Origin: JAWPMT01 sp965267435
GTDB taxonomy: Bacteria > Bacteroidota > Bacteroidia > Cytophagales > Cyclobacteriaceae
Assembly (NCBI GenBank): GCA_965267435.1
Contig: OZ253960.1
Location: 4,464,001 to 4,528,000, forward strand
Direction of reading: 5' to 3'
DNA: 64,000 nt
Positions 1 to 8,695 of the stretch are shown piece by piece; position 1 is the first letter of the stretch; each line of letters opens with the position of its first letter. The notes beneath the pieces were generated by a model that made no database searches, was not told the DNA's origin, and was given only the letters and a program-made list of their open reading frames with translations. The position numbers and the translations under genes are program-made.

Positions 1-2546
1 TCGTCCTGCAGCTCCTCCTGAGCAATGGGTTTAGCAAAAGTGCCTTTCAAAGGCGATTTGGAAGGAGCGGTGGTGCGCAACTGGATCCGCTCAATGTAGC
101 GCTTAAGGAAATCAAGCAGGTACGACCAGGTGTCACTCTGATACTCCACAGCCTCCTGCATCATGGCCAGGACGATGGAGTCGTCATGGCTCCACTCCAG
201 CTGAATGGTCGCCACCACGGGAGAAATATTAGGAAAGCCTTTTTGGTCCCCGACATAACGCACAATCTCCAGGTCAGGATTGATGGCCCGGTCAAGCTTG
301 CGATAGACCTTCAGGTAAAAGTCATTGTTATAGAGCAAAGACGTATTGGACCGCCGGCTCGCCAATAGACGGGCCTTGAGTTCGTGGTGCTTGTTGAGAT
401 AGGAGGCTATTCTCTTCTTTTCATCAAAGAACCCGACGACACCTTTACCCGCCTTGATCTTTCGTTTGGCGCCGATGGCGTAGAACAATGCCTCATGCAC
501 GTTGGGGTCATTGAGCGAGTCATAGAGAAAACCTTCTTGTCCATCGACCTTGGCTTCGACCAGGACGCTGTGTGGATGATTGTCGACGACCCTATTCTCA
601 CCCCGCCGTCCGAATGCCAGGCCGATCTGATAGAGATCAGGCAACCCGCTGCCATAATTGACCTCAAGGATCAGGAGAAAGGTGTGGGTCCCATCGAAGT
701 CAAAAGGGATCTTTTGATACACGCTTACACTTTCGATCTTCCTGTCCTTCGCCTTGAACCAATCACTGCGTCGAACAAAGGACGGTAGGACGTCTTGTTC
801 GAGAGTCTGTTGGTTTTTCCCTGCCAGGAAGCCATGTACTGAAGGTGCTTCCAGCACCAGGCCATCTTCCTCCAAATCTGCCGCCGAGTACTTCAGCTCG
901 AACCAGTAATAGGCGTAAGGGCTTAAGGTGAATGGATAGTCCTCATTTTCGCCTATGACGGGAAACTCGTTGTGGCTAAATACCTCAACGGGCACGTAGC
1001 CGGCGAATTCACTGAGCTCCAACGCTGCCGACTCTGAAAACCGTGACAGGTTGACGACTACGAGTATGGTCTGCTCCTGATAGGTACGCGTAAATGCCAG
1101 TATCTTGGGGTTTTCGGCGTGCAGAAACTTCATGTCACCACGTCCAAAAGCCTTGTACTTTTTGCGCATGTTGATGATGCGCCGGGTCCACCACAGAAGT
1201 GAGGAGCCATTGGACTGCTGCGTCTCTACATTGACCGCCTCGTAGTGATGCTCGGGATCCAGGATCACGGGAAGGTACAGCTGCTGCGGGTTGGCCTTCG
1301 AGAAGCCGGCATTACGGTCAGGCGACCATTGCATGGGCGTACGGACACCATCGCGATCCCCGAGATAAAAATTATCTCCCATACCAATCTCATCGCCATA
1401 GTAGATCACCGGGGTGCCCGGCAGAGAATAAAGCAGCGTATTGATGAGTTCAATTTTCTTGCGGTTGTTATTCATCAATGGTGCCAGCCGTCGACGAAGA
1501 CCAAGGTTGATTCGCACCTTAGGATTCTGGGCGTACACCTTGTACATGTAGTCTCGCTCCTCATCGGTGACCATCTCGAGGGTCAGCTCGTCATGATTTC
1601 GCAGGAAGATCGCCCACTGGCAGTTGTCAGGAATCTCTGGCGTTTGATCAAAAATGTCAGTGATGGGATACCTGTTTTCCATTCGGATAGCCATGAACAT
1701 CCGCGGCATGATGGGAAAGTGGTAATTCATGTGGCACTCATCACCTTCCCCAAAGTACGACGCCGAGTCCTCGGGCCACATGTTGGCTTCTGCCAGGAAC
1801 ATGCGCCCCGGGAAGTTGTCATCCAGGTGCTTCCGCAATTTCTTCAGAAAATCATGGGTCTCTGGCAGGTTCTCACAGTTGGTGCCCTCTCGCTCGAAGA
1901 GGTAAGGCACCGCGTCCAGACGAAATCCATCGACGCCCATCGCCGCCCAGTAGTCGACGATCTTCATGACCTCCTCCTGTACCATGGGGTTGTCAAAATT
2001 GAGATCAGGCTGATGGTGAAAGAAACGATGCCAGTAATACTGCTTTGCGACAGAGTCGTACGTCCAGTTAGACACCTCGTAGTCCTGAAAGATGATACGT
2101 ACGCCTTTGTATTTCTTGGGGTCGTCGGACCAGACGTAATAGTCACGCTCCACAGATCCTTTGGGCGCCTTGCGCGCGCGCTTGAACCATGGGTGCTGAT
2201 CAGAGGTGTGATTGATGACCAACTCCGTGATCACCCGAAGATTCCGGTCATGAGCGGCCTTTACAAACTTCTTGAAGTCCCGTACGTGACCATATGCGGT
2301 GTTGATGGTGTAGTAGTCCTGAATATCATAACCATCGTCCCGTTGAGGTGAGGGATAGAAAGGTAGCAACCAAATGGCGGTGACACCTAGCTCCTCCAGA
2401 TAGTCGAGCTTTGTCAGTAGGCCCTGGAAGTCTCCAATGCCGTCGCCATTGGCATCCATGAAGGCTTTGATATGCAACTCGTAGATGATGGCATCCTTGT
2501 ACCACAGCAGGTTATCATCATTGGTTGGTTTCGCTAGCTTTTTCAA
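1..2546 (-). CDS. treS: Trehalose synthase / maltokinase fusion (partial, 3' end outside window)
   Basis: Read on the complement, this is a GH13 enzyme of the trehalose synthase type, which interconverts maltose and trehalose. The visible part runs from the barrel start (LLWYKDAIIYELHIKAF) through the nucleophile region DGFRLDAVPYL (about residue 205), the acid/base region FLAEANMWPED (about 250) and LRNHDELTLEM (about 317). A GH13 C-terminal beta domain follows. From about residue 588 (LPSFVRRSDWFKAKDRKIE) the sequence matches the N-terminal cap of maltokinase, so this is the known TreS-maltokinase fusion feeding maltose-1-phosphate to glycogen synthesis (family knowledge). The frame has no ATG before the barrel; an in-frame stop lies at 2571-2573, so I chose TTG at 2546. 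The kinase core lies beyond position 1. Divergent from the permease gene to its right. Family certain, start uncertain. Confidence 0.93.
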   Translation of the reverse strand, partial: MKKLAKPTNDDNLLWYKDAIIYELHIKAFMDANGDGIGDFQGLLTKLDYLEELGVTAIWLLPFYPSPQRDDGYDIQDYYTINTAYGHVRDFKKFVKAAHDRNLRVITELVINHTSDQHPWFKRARKAPKGSVERDYYVWSDDPKKYKGVRIIFQDYEVSNWTYDSVAKQYYWHRFFHHQPDLNFDNPMVQEEVMKIVDYWAAMGVDGFRLDAVPYLFEREGTNCENLPETHDFLKKLRKHLDDNFPGRMFLAEANMWPEDSASYFGEGDECHMNYHFPIMPRMFMAIRMENRYPITDIFDQTPEIPDNCQWAIFLRNHDELTLEMVTDEERDYMYKVYAQNPKVRINLGLRRRLAPLMNNNRKKIELINTLLYSLPGTPVIYYGDEIGMGDNFYLGDRDGVRTPMQWSPDRNAGFSKANPQQLYLPVILDPEHHYEAVNVETQQSNGSSLLWWTRRIINMRKKYKAFGRGDMKFLHAENPKILAFTRTYQEQTILVVVNLSRFSESAALELSEFAGYVPVEVFSHNEFPVIGENEDYPFTLSPYAYYWFELKYSAADLEEDGLVLEAPSVHGFLAGKNQQTLEQDVLPSFVRRSDWFKAKDRKIESVSVYQKIPFDFDGTHTFLLILEVNYGSGLPDLYQIGLAFGRRGENRVVDNHPHSVLVEAKVDGQEGFLYDSLNDPNVHEALFYAIGAKRKIKAGKGVVGFFDEKKRIASYLNKHHELKARLLASRRSNTSLLYNNDFYLKVYRKLDRAINPDLEIVRYVGDQKGFPNISPVVATIQLEWSHDDSIVLAMMQEAVEYQSDTWSYLLDFLKRYIERIQLRTTAPSKSPLKGTFAKPIAQEELQD

Positions 2547-2750
2547 CTTTTCAATAGAATGGGACTGATATTATGAAAATGAACCCCATAGCTAACAATA
2601 ATTTGCGCGATTGTCAATAGTCAGCGAATATTTGGGTCCTGAAGATTGATCAATACCCAACCAAAAAAGTACTTGTTGTAAAAATATCGAGGTCCAAAAG
2701 GTAACCATTTCCATCAGAGAGAGTGTAAGCTCTAAGGACGAGTCAAACTA

Positions 2751-5222
2751 TTGACTCAGGTCAAAACTCAAAATAGTCTTCTTGTGATCCGCAATTACCT
2801 ACTCATCAGTCTTCGCGGTCTGCGAAAGAATCGCACTTTTTCGTTTCTCAACATCCTCGGACTCTCCATTGGGATGGCGGCTTGTCTCCTGATCTTGCAG
2901 TACGTCTCCTTTGAGAGAAGCTACGACCAGTTTCACTCCAAAAGAGATAGAATCTACCGGGTGGACATGCAAACTTTTCAAAAAGGGGAGTACAAAGGCC
3001 GTGCTCCATGGAGTGGCTACCAATTTGGGCCTACCATCCTGGATCTCGCCCCGGGTGTCGAGACCTTCGTAAGAACTCATCAGTATTATGGCGGATGCAT
3101 AGTCACCTACGAAGGACTATCTGAGGTACAGAGGCAATATTTCGAAGAAGATGTCGCTTTGATGTTTGCCGATCAGAGCTTTCTTGACGTTTTTGATTTC
3201 GATGTGAGGTCGGGCAATCCAGCCACCATGCTTACCGAGCCCAATACGATCGTGCTGACGGAGGCAATGGTTCAAAAATATTTGCCACAAGCATCTGACC
3301 CTGTCGGTGAGACGATTAGACTGGATGGCAACTGGGCACCGGGTTCGTACAAAGTCACTGGTGTACTGGAAAATACTCCCGGCAATTCACACCTGTCGTT
3401 TGATTTCCTCATCTCCTCCAAGGGCCTGATTGAAAACGCTCAATACGCCGATGACGATGGCTGGGGGTGGCTCAATTTTGTTACGTACGTCCTTCTCGAG
3501 GAAAAAACAAGCATCGGGCAGGTGACAGATGTCACCAGGGATATCTACAACGACAGAAACAGAGAGCGATTCGAGTCGGCCAATATCAATACGGAAGTCG
3601 CCTATACGCCTCTGGATGATATCCACCTTCGAGACAAGGTGGACTCGGCGAGTGGCGTAAGCGAACAGACGCTTTTCTTTTTTGTGATCATTGCTGCCTT
3701 CATTATTGCCATAGCCTGGCTCAATTATATCAACCTGGCAACAGCGCAGGCCATGAAACGGGCCAAAGAGGTGGGCATTCGAAAGGTTGTGGGAGCGCGA
3801 AAAAGACAGTTAGTTGCTCAATTCCTGATGGAAGCACTGCTCCTTAATCTGCTGGCACTTTCTGTGGCGTTTGGGTTGGCCATCCTTGCTTTGCCCGTAC
3901 TCGGCGACGTCCTGGAGCGCCAATTACTATTTGGTCAAGGCATCCCTGTATCCTCCTGGATCAGCTTCGGCTTCATCTTTTTTGCAGGCACACTACTCAG
4001 TGGTTTTTACCCGTCCATGGTACTTTCAAACTTCCGACCATCTGTCGTGATAAAGGGAGTCGGCCGTACCGCCGGGAAGCGATTCGGTTTGAGACAGGTG
4101 CTCGTAGTGGTCCAACTTGTGATAGGTGTCTTTCTCATCTCCGGGACCATGACGGTCTACCGACAGCTCCAATTTATGCGGACACGAGACCTGGGCATGA
4201 ATGTGGATCGGGTGGTAGCTATCCGCGGGCCGCAGATCGTTGACGATCAGGAGGACTTTGAAAGCAAGATGCGGACCTTCCTTGATGAGATGAAATCACA
4301 AGCGTCGATTAACGCTGTCTCGAGCTCAGATGCTATCCCCGGTGGGGACTATAATTGGAGTACTAACATGGTGCGAGAAGGTCAGGATGAAGCTGAGCGC
4401 CAACCGGTAAAAGTGATGTGGGTTGATGATAATTTCCTGAACACCTACGAGATGGACCTGATCGCTGGGCGCTTTCACGATGACAATATCCAGGGAGACG
4501 AAAACCTGGTGGTGGTCAACGAGACGCTGATTGAGAAGTTCAATTTCAGTTCCGCAGAAAGTGCCTTAAATCAAAAACTGCAGGTAGGGACGAACGACTT
4601 TCGGATCATAGGTGTGCTGAAGGATTATCACTGGTATGCTCCACGTCAGCCAAAAGAGGCTATCCTGCTGAACTACACCCGATACGGCTCTAACATCTCT
4701 CTACGGATGGTATCGCAGGATGCCCAAAGCGCCATGGCTATTGTCGAAGCGGCTTTTCAAAAGATCTTCCCCGGCAATCCGTTTCAATACTATTTCATGG
4801 ATGATTTTTTCGACCGACAATACAAAGAGGATCAGCGCTTCGGTTTGATCTTTTCTGCGTTTTCCGTCGTGGCAATCGTGATTGCCTGTCTCGGACTGTT
4901 TGGGCTTGCCTCCTTCACTTTAAGTTTGCGGGTGAAGGAAATTGGCATACGCAAGGTGCTGGGGGCTTCTGTCCAGTCGATCTTGCGGCTCATCTTCAAG
5001 GACTATCTGCGGCTTGTCCTGATTGCTGGTGTCCTGGCATTACCAGCAGTGTATTATGCCATCAACCAATGGTTGCAGACGTTTGCCAGTCATATTTCAA
5101 TTACCGCCGATTTGCTGTTGCTCCCGGTTCTGCTGCTGCTGTTGGTTGCCATGATGTCGATCAGCTTTCGATCGCTACAGTCCGCTATGTCTAACCCAGT
5201 CAACAGCCTGAAGGATGAATAA
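2751..5222 (+). CDS. FtsX/MacB-like ABC transporter permease
   Basis: An 823-residue membrane protein with the layout of the large Bacteroidota permeases: one N-terminal membrane helix (about residues 27-50), a periplasmic MacB-type domain, three helices of a first FtsX domain (about 305-430, with the motif EVGIRKVVGARK), a second periplasmic domain, and a second FtsX domain at the C-terminus (about 695-810, motif EIGIRKVLGAS). Such proteins work with a separate ATPase, usually of the LolD/MacB type, in export of lipoproteins, peptides or drugs; the substrate here is unknown. No ATPase gene is adjacent, so it is an orphan permease, as is common in this phylum. The start is not firm: TTG at 2751 follows AAGGA at a long spacing, while GTG at 2784 (VIRNYLLISLRGLRKN) fits the usual family N-terminus better. 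Confidence 0.9.
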   Translation: MTQVKTQNSLLVIRNYLLISLRGLRKNRTFSFLNILGLSIGMAACLLILQYVSFERSYDQFHSKRDRIYRVDMQTFQKGEYKGRAPWSGYQFGPTILDLAPGVETFVRTHQYYGGCIVTYEGLSEVQRQYFEEDVALMFADQSFLDVFDFDVRSGNPATMLTEPNTIVLTEAMVQKYLPQASDPVGETIRLDGNWAPGSYKVTGVLENTPGNSHLSFDFLISSKGLIENAQYADDDGWGWLNFVTYVLLEEKTSIGQVTDVTRDIYNDRNRERFESANINTEVAYTPLDDIHLRDKVDSASGVSEQTLFFFVIIAAFIIAIAWLNYINLATAQAMKRAKEVGIRKVVGARKRQLVAQFLMEALLLNLLALSVAFGLAILALPVLGDVLERQLLFGQGIPVSSWISFGFIFFAGTLLSGFYPSMVLSNFRPSVVIKGVGRTAGKRFGLRQVLVVVQLVIGVFLISGTMTVYRQLQFMRTRDLGMNVDRVVAIRGPQIVDDQEDFESKMRTFLDEMKSQASINAVSSSDAIPGGDYNWSTNMVREGQDEAERQPVKVMWVDDNFLNTYEMDLIAGRFHDDNIQGDENLVVVNETLIEKFNFSSAESALNQKLQVGTNDFRIIGVLKDYHWYAPRQPKEAILLNYTRYGSNISLRMVSQDAQSAMAIVEAAFQKIFPGNPFQYYFMDDFFDRQYKEDQRFGLIFSAFSVVAIVIACLGLFGLASFTLSLRVKEIGIRKVLGASVQSILRLIFKDYLRLVLIAGVLALPAVYYAINQWLQTFASHISITADLLLLPVLLLLLVAMMSISFRSLQSAMSNPVNSLKDE

Positions 5223-5320
5223 AGGGCCGCTCTAAGTCAGCGGTCTATAGCGCCGACCTACGCTATCGGTATACGCCAGTCTGCCGAAAACGCGTTAACT
5301 TTCTGTTTGGAAACAACACG

Positions 5321-6790
5321 ATGACGCGTATGGACAGGCAATTGTACAAGAGTATATTGACGGCACTGCTGGTCTTGAATTTCAGTGTACTCCTGGCAGG
5401 TGAGACGGTCACTATCCAACTCACTTCTGCCAGCTCGCTACCGGAGGCACCGACGATCAAATTCTCGGAGTTGTTTCTTGGACCAGAAGTCACTCATGCC
5501 TGGCCATCGGAGTCAGACATCCTCAAATTTGATCTGGACCGGACTCGGGTGGTTGAACTGCATCATGGCAATCAATCCATTTCGCTATATCTGGTGCCAG
5601 GAGACAGGCTCACGCTGAAGATGGACGGAGACGCCTCTTTGTACGACATAAGTTTTGGCGAATCACCAGCAGACCTCAACAACCAACTCTACCTGGCGTA
5701 TCAAAAGGAATTTCAGGAATCCCTGGACCCGGAATACATCAAAGAGCGCGTATCACAACAGCCACAGATCGACCAATATGAGTTTGATCTATTCGACGAA
5801 GCGGGCAATCAGAAAAAGTACATTGACGGGCACCCGATGAAGTCGCAGGTGACCACCGATTTTGGTGACTATCTTTCGAAGGAGCCCAGGTACTACTACT
5901 GGAGTCGGATCTTTGCTCACCCGGTTCTCCGCAGCGATGCAGGAGTGCTAAACATCAAGGGCATTCCTGGTGTGTTTTACGAAAACTTCAAGGTTTCAGA
6001 CCTGTCAGAGGGGGCCATGATCTCCAGAGAGTATCGTCAGCTCCTGAGATTCTACAGTGCCTACGCCACCGCTCAGCACAACGGGTTCAAGACATTTGAG
6101 CTCGCGGACTATCTAAAGAATCTCTTCCTGGTGTGCGAAGAAGAACTGGGCCTGGAAGGCGAACGCCTGGGCTTTGCAGTGGCCAATCTACTCCTCCGCA
6201 ACGGTGAAAACCTGACGCCCGCATCTATTCGCTCAAGCTACAATCAACTGGTCAACAGTCGGGAGGCGCCCGAATACAGTGCTCTGGTGGAAGCAGAGCT
6301 GGGAGAGCGCATGAACATGAAGGAGGAAGTATCAAAGGAGAAGAAAACCAAAGTGAAAGCCAAGGTGAAACATGACGTGGCTTTCTTTGACGCGAATGGA
6401 AAATCCGTGGGCCTGGAAGAATTTGCTGGGAAGGTGGTCTACGTTGATTTTTGGGCCAGCTGGTGTGGCCCCTGCCGCCGACAATTCCCCTATGCCAAAG
6501 AGATGAAAAGCAAATTCACGCAAAAGGAGCTCAAGCAAATTGTCTTCCTCTACATATCCATCGATCGTGACGAGGACAGCTGGCAGAATGGCATTGAGAG
6601 CCTTGCTCTGGAAGGGGAGCACCTGTATTCACCTGGTGGGTGGCGCTCTGCTGCATGCACTTACTTCGGGATCAATTCCATTCCCCGGTACATGATCCTT
6701 GACAAGGATGGTGAGATTGTCTATGCCAACGCCCCACGTCCATCAAGCCCTGAGACATTTGGGATTTTGCGCCGACTGGCCTCTGAATAG
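5321..6790 (+). CDS. Exported TlpA/ResA-like thioredoxin-domain protein
   Basis: A 489-residue exported protein. The N-terminus has a signal peptide (hydrophobic stretch after a few basic residues, ending near LLAGETV). The middle 330 residues are a poorly conserved extracytoplasmic region of the kind found in front of Bacteroidota thioredoxin domains. The C-terminal thioredoxin fold carries the active site VDFWASWCGPCRRQFP, with the CGPC pair at about residues 383-386, and the cis-proline segment SIPRYMILDKDG. The expected role is thiol-disulfide exchange in the periplasm or at the outer membrane; the partner is unknown. A lysine-rich linker just before the thioredoxin domain (about residues 335-347) is unusual. 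It converges with the sulfotransferase gene with only 8 bases between stops. Confidence 0.9.
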   Translation: MTRMDRQLYKSILTALLVLNFSVLLAGETVTIQLTSASSLPEAPTIKFSELFLGPEVTHAWPSESDILKFDLDRTRVVELHHGNQSISLYLVPGDRLTLKMDGDASLYDISFGESPADLNNQLYLAYQKEFQESLDPEYIKERVSQQPQIDQYEFDLFDEAGNQKKYIDGHPMKSQVTTDFGDYLSKEPRYYYWSRIFAHPVLRSDAGVLNIKGIPGVFYENFKVSDLSEGAMISREYRQLLRFYSAYATAQHNGFKTFELADYLKNLFLVCEEELGLEGERLGFAVANLLLRNGENLTPASIRSSYNQLVNSREAPEYSALVEAELGERMNMKEEVSKEKKTKVKAKVKHDVAFFDANGKSVGLEEFAGKVVYVDFWASWCGPCRRQFPYAKEMKSKFTQKELKQIVFLYISIDRDEDSWQNGIESLALEGEHLYSPGGWRSAACTYFGINSIPRYMILDKDGEIVYANAPRPSSPETFGILRRLASE

Positions 6791-6798
6791 GCAAGTGG

Positions 6799-7836
6799 TC
6801 ATTGGCGGCCAGGGCCGTAAAGCAGCGAATCATTAGGGTACAGGTCACTGGTATAAAGGGGGAATCTGAAGTATTCCAGCACGCCAAAAATTCTATCGAT
6901 TTGCTCATTGGTAAGTCGCTCTCTCCAAGCCGATAATTGGTCTGCGCTGCCCAGGGTTTTCAGCGAATACTGCCGCGTATAGGAAGCCGCCCGCCCTCGC
7001 ACCTCTTCGATCCCCTCGGGTACGTCCATCCGGAGCCATTTGAACATTCGGTCCACCCGCGATTGAAAGTCGTCATATAAATGCTCGTAACTCACAGTAC
7101 ACCAATCGATATTGTTGCGGGGATGCCCGACGGTGTGGACAGTGTTTAAGGCCCAAATGAATGCGAGCACCTCCTCAGGGTGGGTGAAGCCCTTGTAGAA
7201 GTCTTCGTGCTCTCTAAAGACTTCTGAGTATCGAAAATCGGGGATGGCCATTTGGGGTGACTCGACAATTGGCTGCCAATGCTGCAGTTGCATTTGTGAA
7301 TAGACTACAGCGCAGGGGTGACGAACCAGGAGGATAGGCTTAATGCCAAACTTTCTTACCATCCAGGGCAGCATCAGATTGGCAAAGCAAAACTTGAATA
7401 CAAAATGCCTCGCATGCCGGAGCTCCGCTCTATCAGACTCCCAGTGCAAAGCGACTTTTGGCACCTCGAGCCTTAGTAAACTGCGTGCCGCCTCCTCCAA
7501 TTGGGGCCATTCTTCCGCCTCTGGTACAGGTTGGTAGTAATAAGTGTTCAGTTGCCTGAGCTCATCCATTCGCGCTCGACTTGGTGAGGGAGCACCATCA
7601 AATGTAATGGGAGACCATCGGTTGAACGGCTCGTTGATAATCCGAGACTTAGGCAAACGAAGGAAGATCTCAGACAGCCATGTAGAGCCACTCCGCGGTT
7701 GAGTGAACAAATAGATGTTGTCCTGCAGCACGGAATCAGGCAGCACTTTCCGGCGCCTAACGAAAGGACGGACATATCGGTACAAATCGTATCGATGGCG
7801 AATTCTTTGGGCTATATTGGACGAAGAAAAACCCAT
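6799..7836 (-). CDS. Sulfotransferase family protein
   Basis: A 345-residue PAPS-dependent sulfotransferase. The 5'-phosphosulfate loop is clear at LFTQPRSGSTWLSEI (about residues 43-57), followed by the acceptor-side segment RIINEPFNRWSP. The 3'-phosphate binding region is seen as LLVRHPCAVVYSQMQ (about residues 173-187). Enzymes of this fold move a sulfuryl group from PAPS to a hydroxyl or amine on carbohydrate or small molecules; the acceptor cannot be told from sequence. It has no signal peptide, so it probably acts in the cytoplasm. No PAPS synthesis genes are nearby. It is divergent from the EthD-like gene, with about 90 bases between the chosen starts, which may share a control region. 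Confidence 0.88.
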   Translation of the reverse strand: MGFSSSNIAQRIRHRYDLYRYVRPFVRRRKVLPDSVLQDNIYLFTQPRSGSTWLSEIFLRLPKSRIINEPFNRWSPITFDGAPSPSRARMDELRQLNTYYYQPVPEAEEWPQLEEAARSLLRLEVPKVALHWESDRAELRHARHFVFKFCFANLMLPWMVRKFGIKPILLVRHPCAVVYSQMQLQHWQPIVESPQMAIPDFRYSEVFREHEDFYKGFTHPEEVLAFIWALNTVHTVGHPRNNIDWCTVSYEHLYDDFQSRVDRMFKWLRMDVPEGIEEVRGRAASYTRQYSLKTLGSADQLSAWRERLTNEQIDRIFGVLEYFRFPLYTSDLYPNDSLLYGPGRQ

Positions 7837-7929
7837 GCCGTGCAGTTGCAGGCAAGTTAGATATTCAATGCTACTCGTCCTACTTTGAATCTGTCGGTAG
7901 TGAATTTGAGGTTTTTTGAAAGAGAGCTG

Positions 7930-8616
7930 ATGGTAAAAACCATGTATTTATTGGCGGGGAGCGATCAGGAATCGCGGGCTGATTTTGCAGAGAGAATACG
8001 CCAGCTCCTATTGGCGATCGTGGAAAATCCGCAATTGGTGGCGTTGAAGTACACGATCACAGATATCGCGCCGCCGATGATCTCGGTGATCCCATTTTCG
8101 AAGTCCTTGCTGGCTAGTATCTCACTTTACCAGGAAGAGTACAAGCTAACCGAAAGTCTTTCGCAAGCTTCCGGCTTTCGAGGTTGTTACCAGGTCGATG
8201 AGATCTTCCCCATTGCCTATGAAAGGGATTGGCCTGACGGACAGGCGACGCCCGGAGTCAACCTCGTGACCCTCTTCAAGAAGCGGGGCGATATTGACCG
8301 CAACACCTTCATCGACCGGTGGCACAATGGACACACGCCCCTATCGCTGAAAATTCATCCCATGTGGAACTACTCCCGCAATGTCGTCGAGAAAGAAACA
8401 ACTGATCGATCATCGCCCTTTGACGGTATCGTGGAGGAGCACTTTCGGACACGTTCCGATTTGCTGAATCCTTTTCGCTTTTTCGGGAATCTCATCGACA
8501 TCGTGCCCAATATGCTGAAGGTTTACACCGACGTGAAAGGCTTCTTGGATTACCCCTCTATCGAGACGTACCTGGCCTCGGAATATCATCTAATGAGCCC
8601 AAAAGGCAAGCACTAG
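7930..8616 (+). CDS. EthD-domain (dimeric alpha-beta barrel) protein
   Basis: A 228-residue cytoplasmic protein. The C-terminal half has the signature of an EthD-type ferredoxin-like barrel: LVTLFKKRGDIDRNTFIDRW followed by HNGHTPLSLKIHPMWNYSRNVV. The N-terminal half is probably a second, more diverged barrel. EthD-like proteins are small enzymes or accessory proteins in degradation of ethers, polyketides and quinones; no reaction can be assigned here. ATG at 7930 is preferred because an AGAG purine run lies just before it; an upstream TTG at 7885 would add 15 residues. Divergent from the sulfotransferase gene, which may be functionally linked (inference only). Confidence 0.75.
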   Translation: MVKTMYLLAGSDQESRADFAERIRQLLLAIVENPQLVALKYTITDIAPPMISVIPFSKSLLASISLYQEEYKLTESLSQASGFRGCYQVDEIFPIAYERDWPDGQATPGVNLVTLFKKRGDIDRNTFIDRWHNGHTPLSLKIHPMWNYSRNVVEKETTDRSSPFDGIVEEHFRTRSDLLNPFRFFGNLIDIVPNMLKVYTDVKGFLDYPSIETYLASEYHLMSPKGKH

Positions 8617-8695
8617 TCGCGGTGTGTCAGTGGTACCAATCGATGCCTCTCACCGACATTTCCTTCCCCAGCTATTGGGACGCGACATGTCTTCT

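Noticed and set aside
1245..2351. Open frame of 368 residues on the plus strand
   Set aside because: It lies antisense to the trehalose synthase gene, has no recognisable protein features, and the minus-strand reading is a complete GH13 domain.
2751..5222. Complete MacB-type transporter
   Set aside because: No nucleotide-binding domain is present in the protein or beside it; only the permease is encoded.
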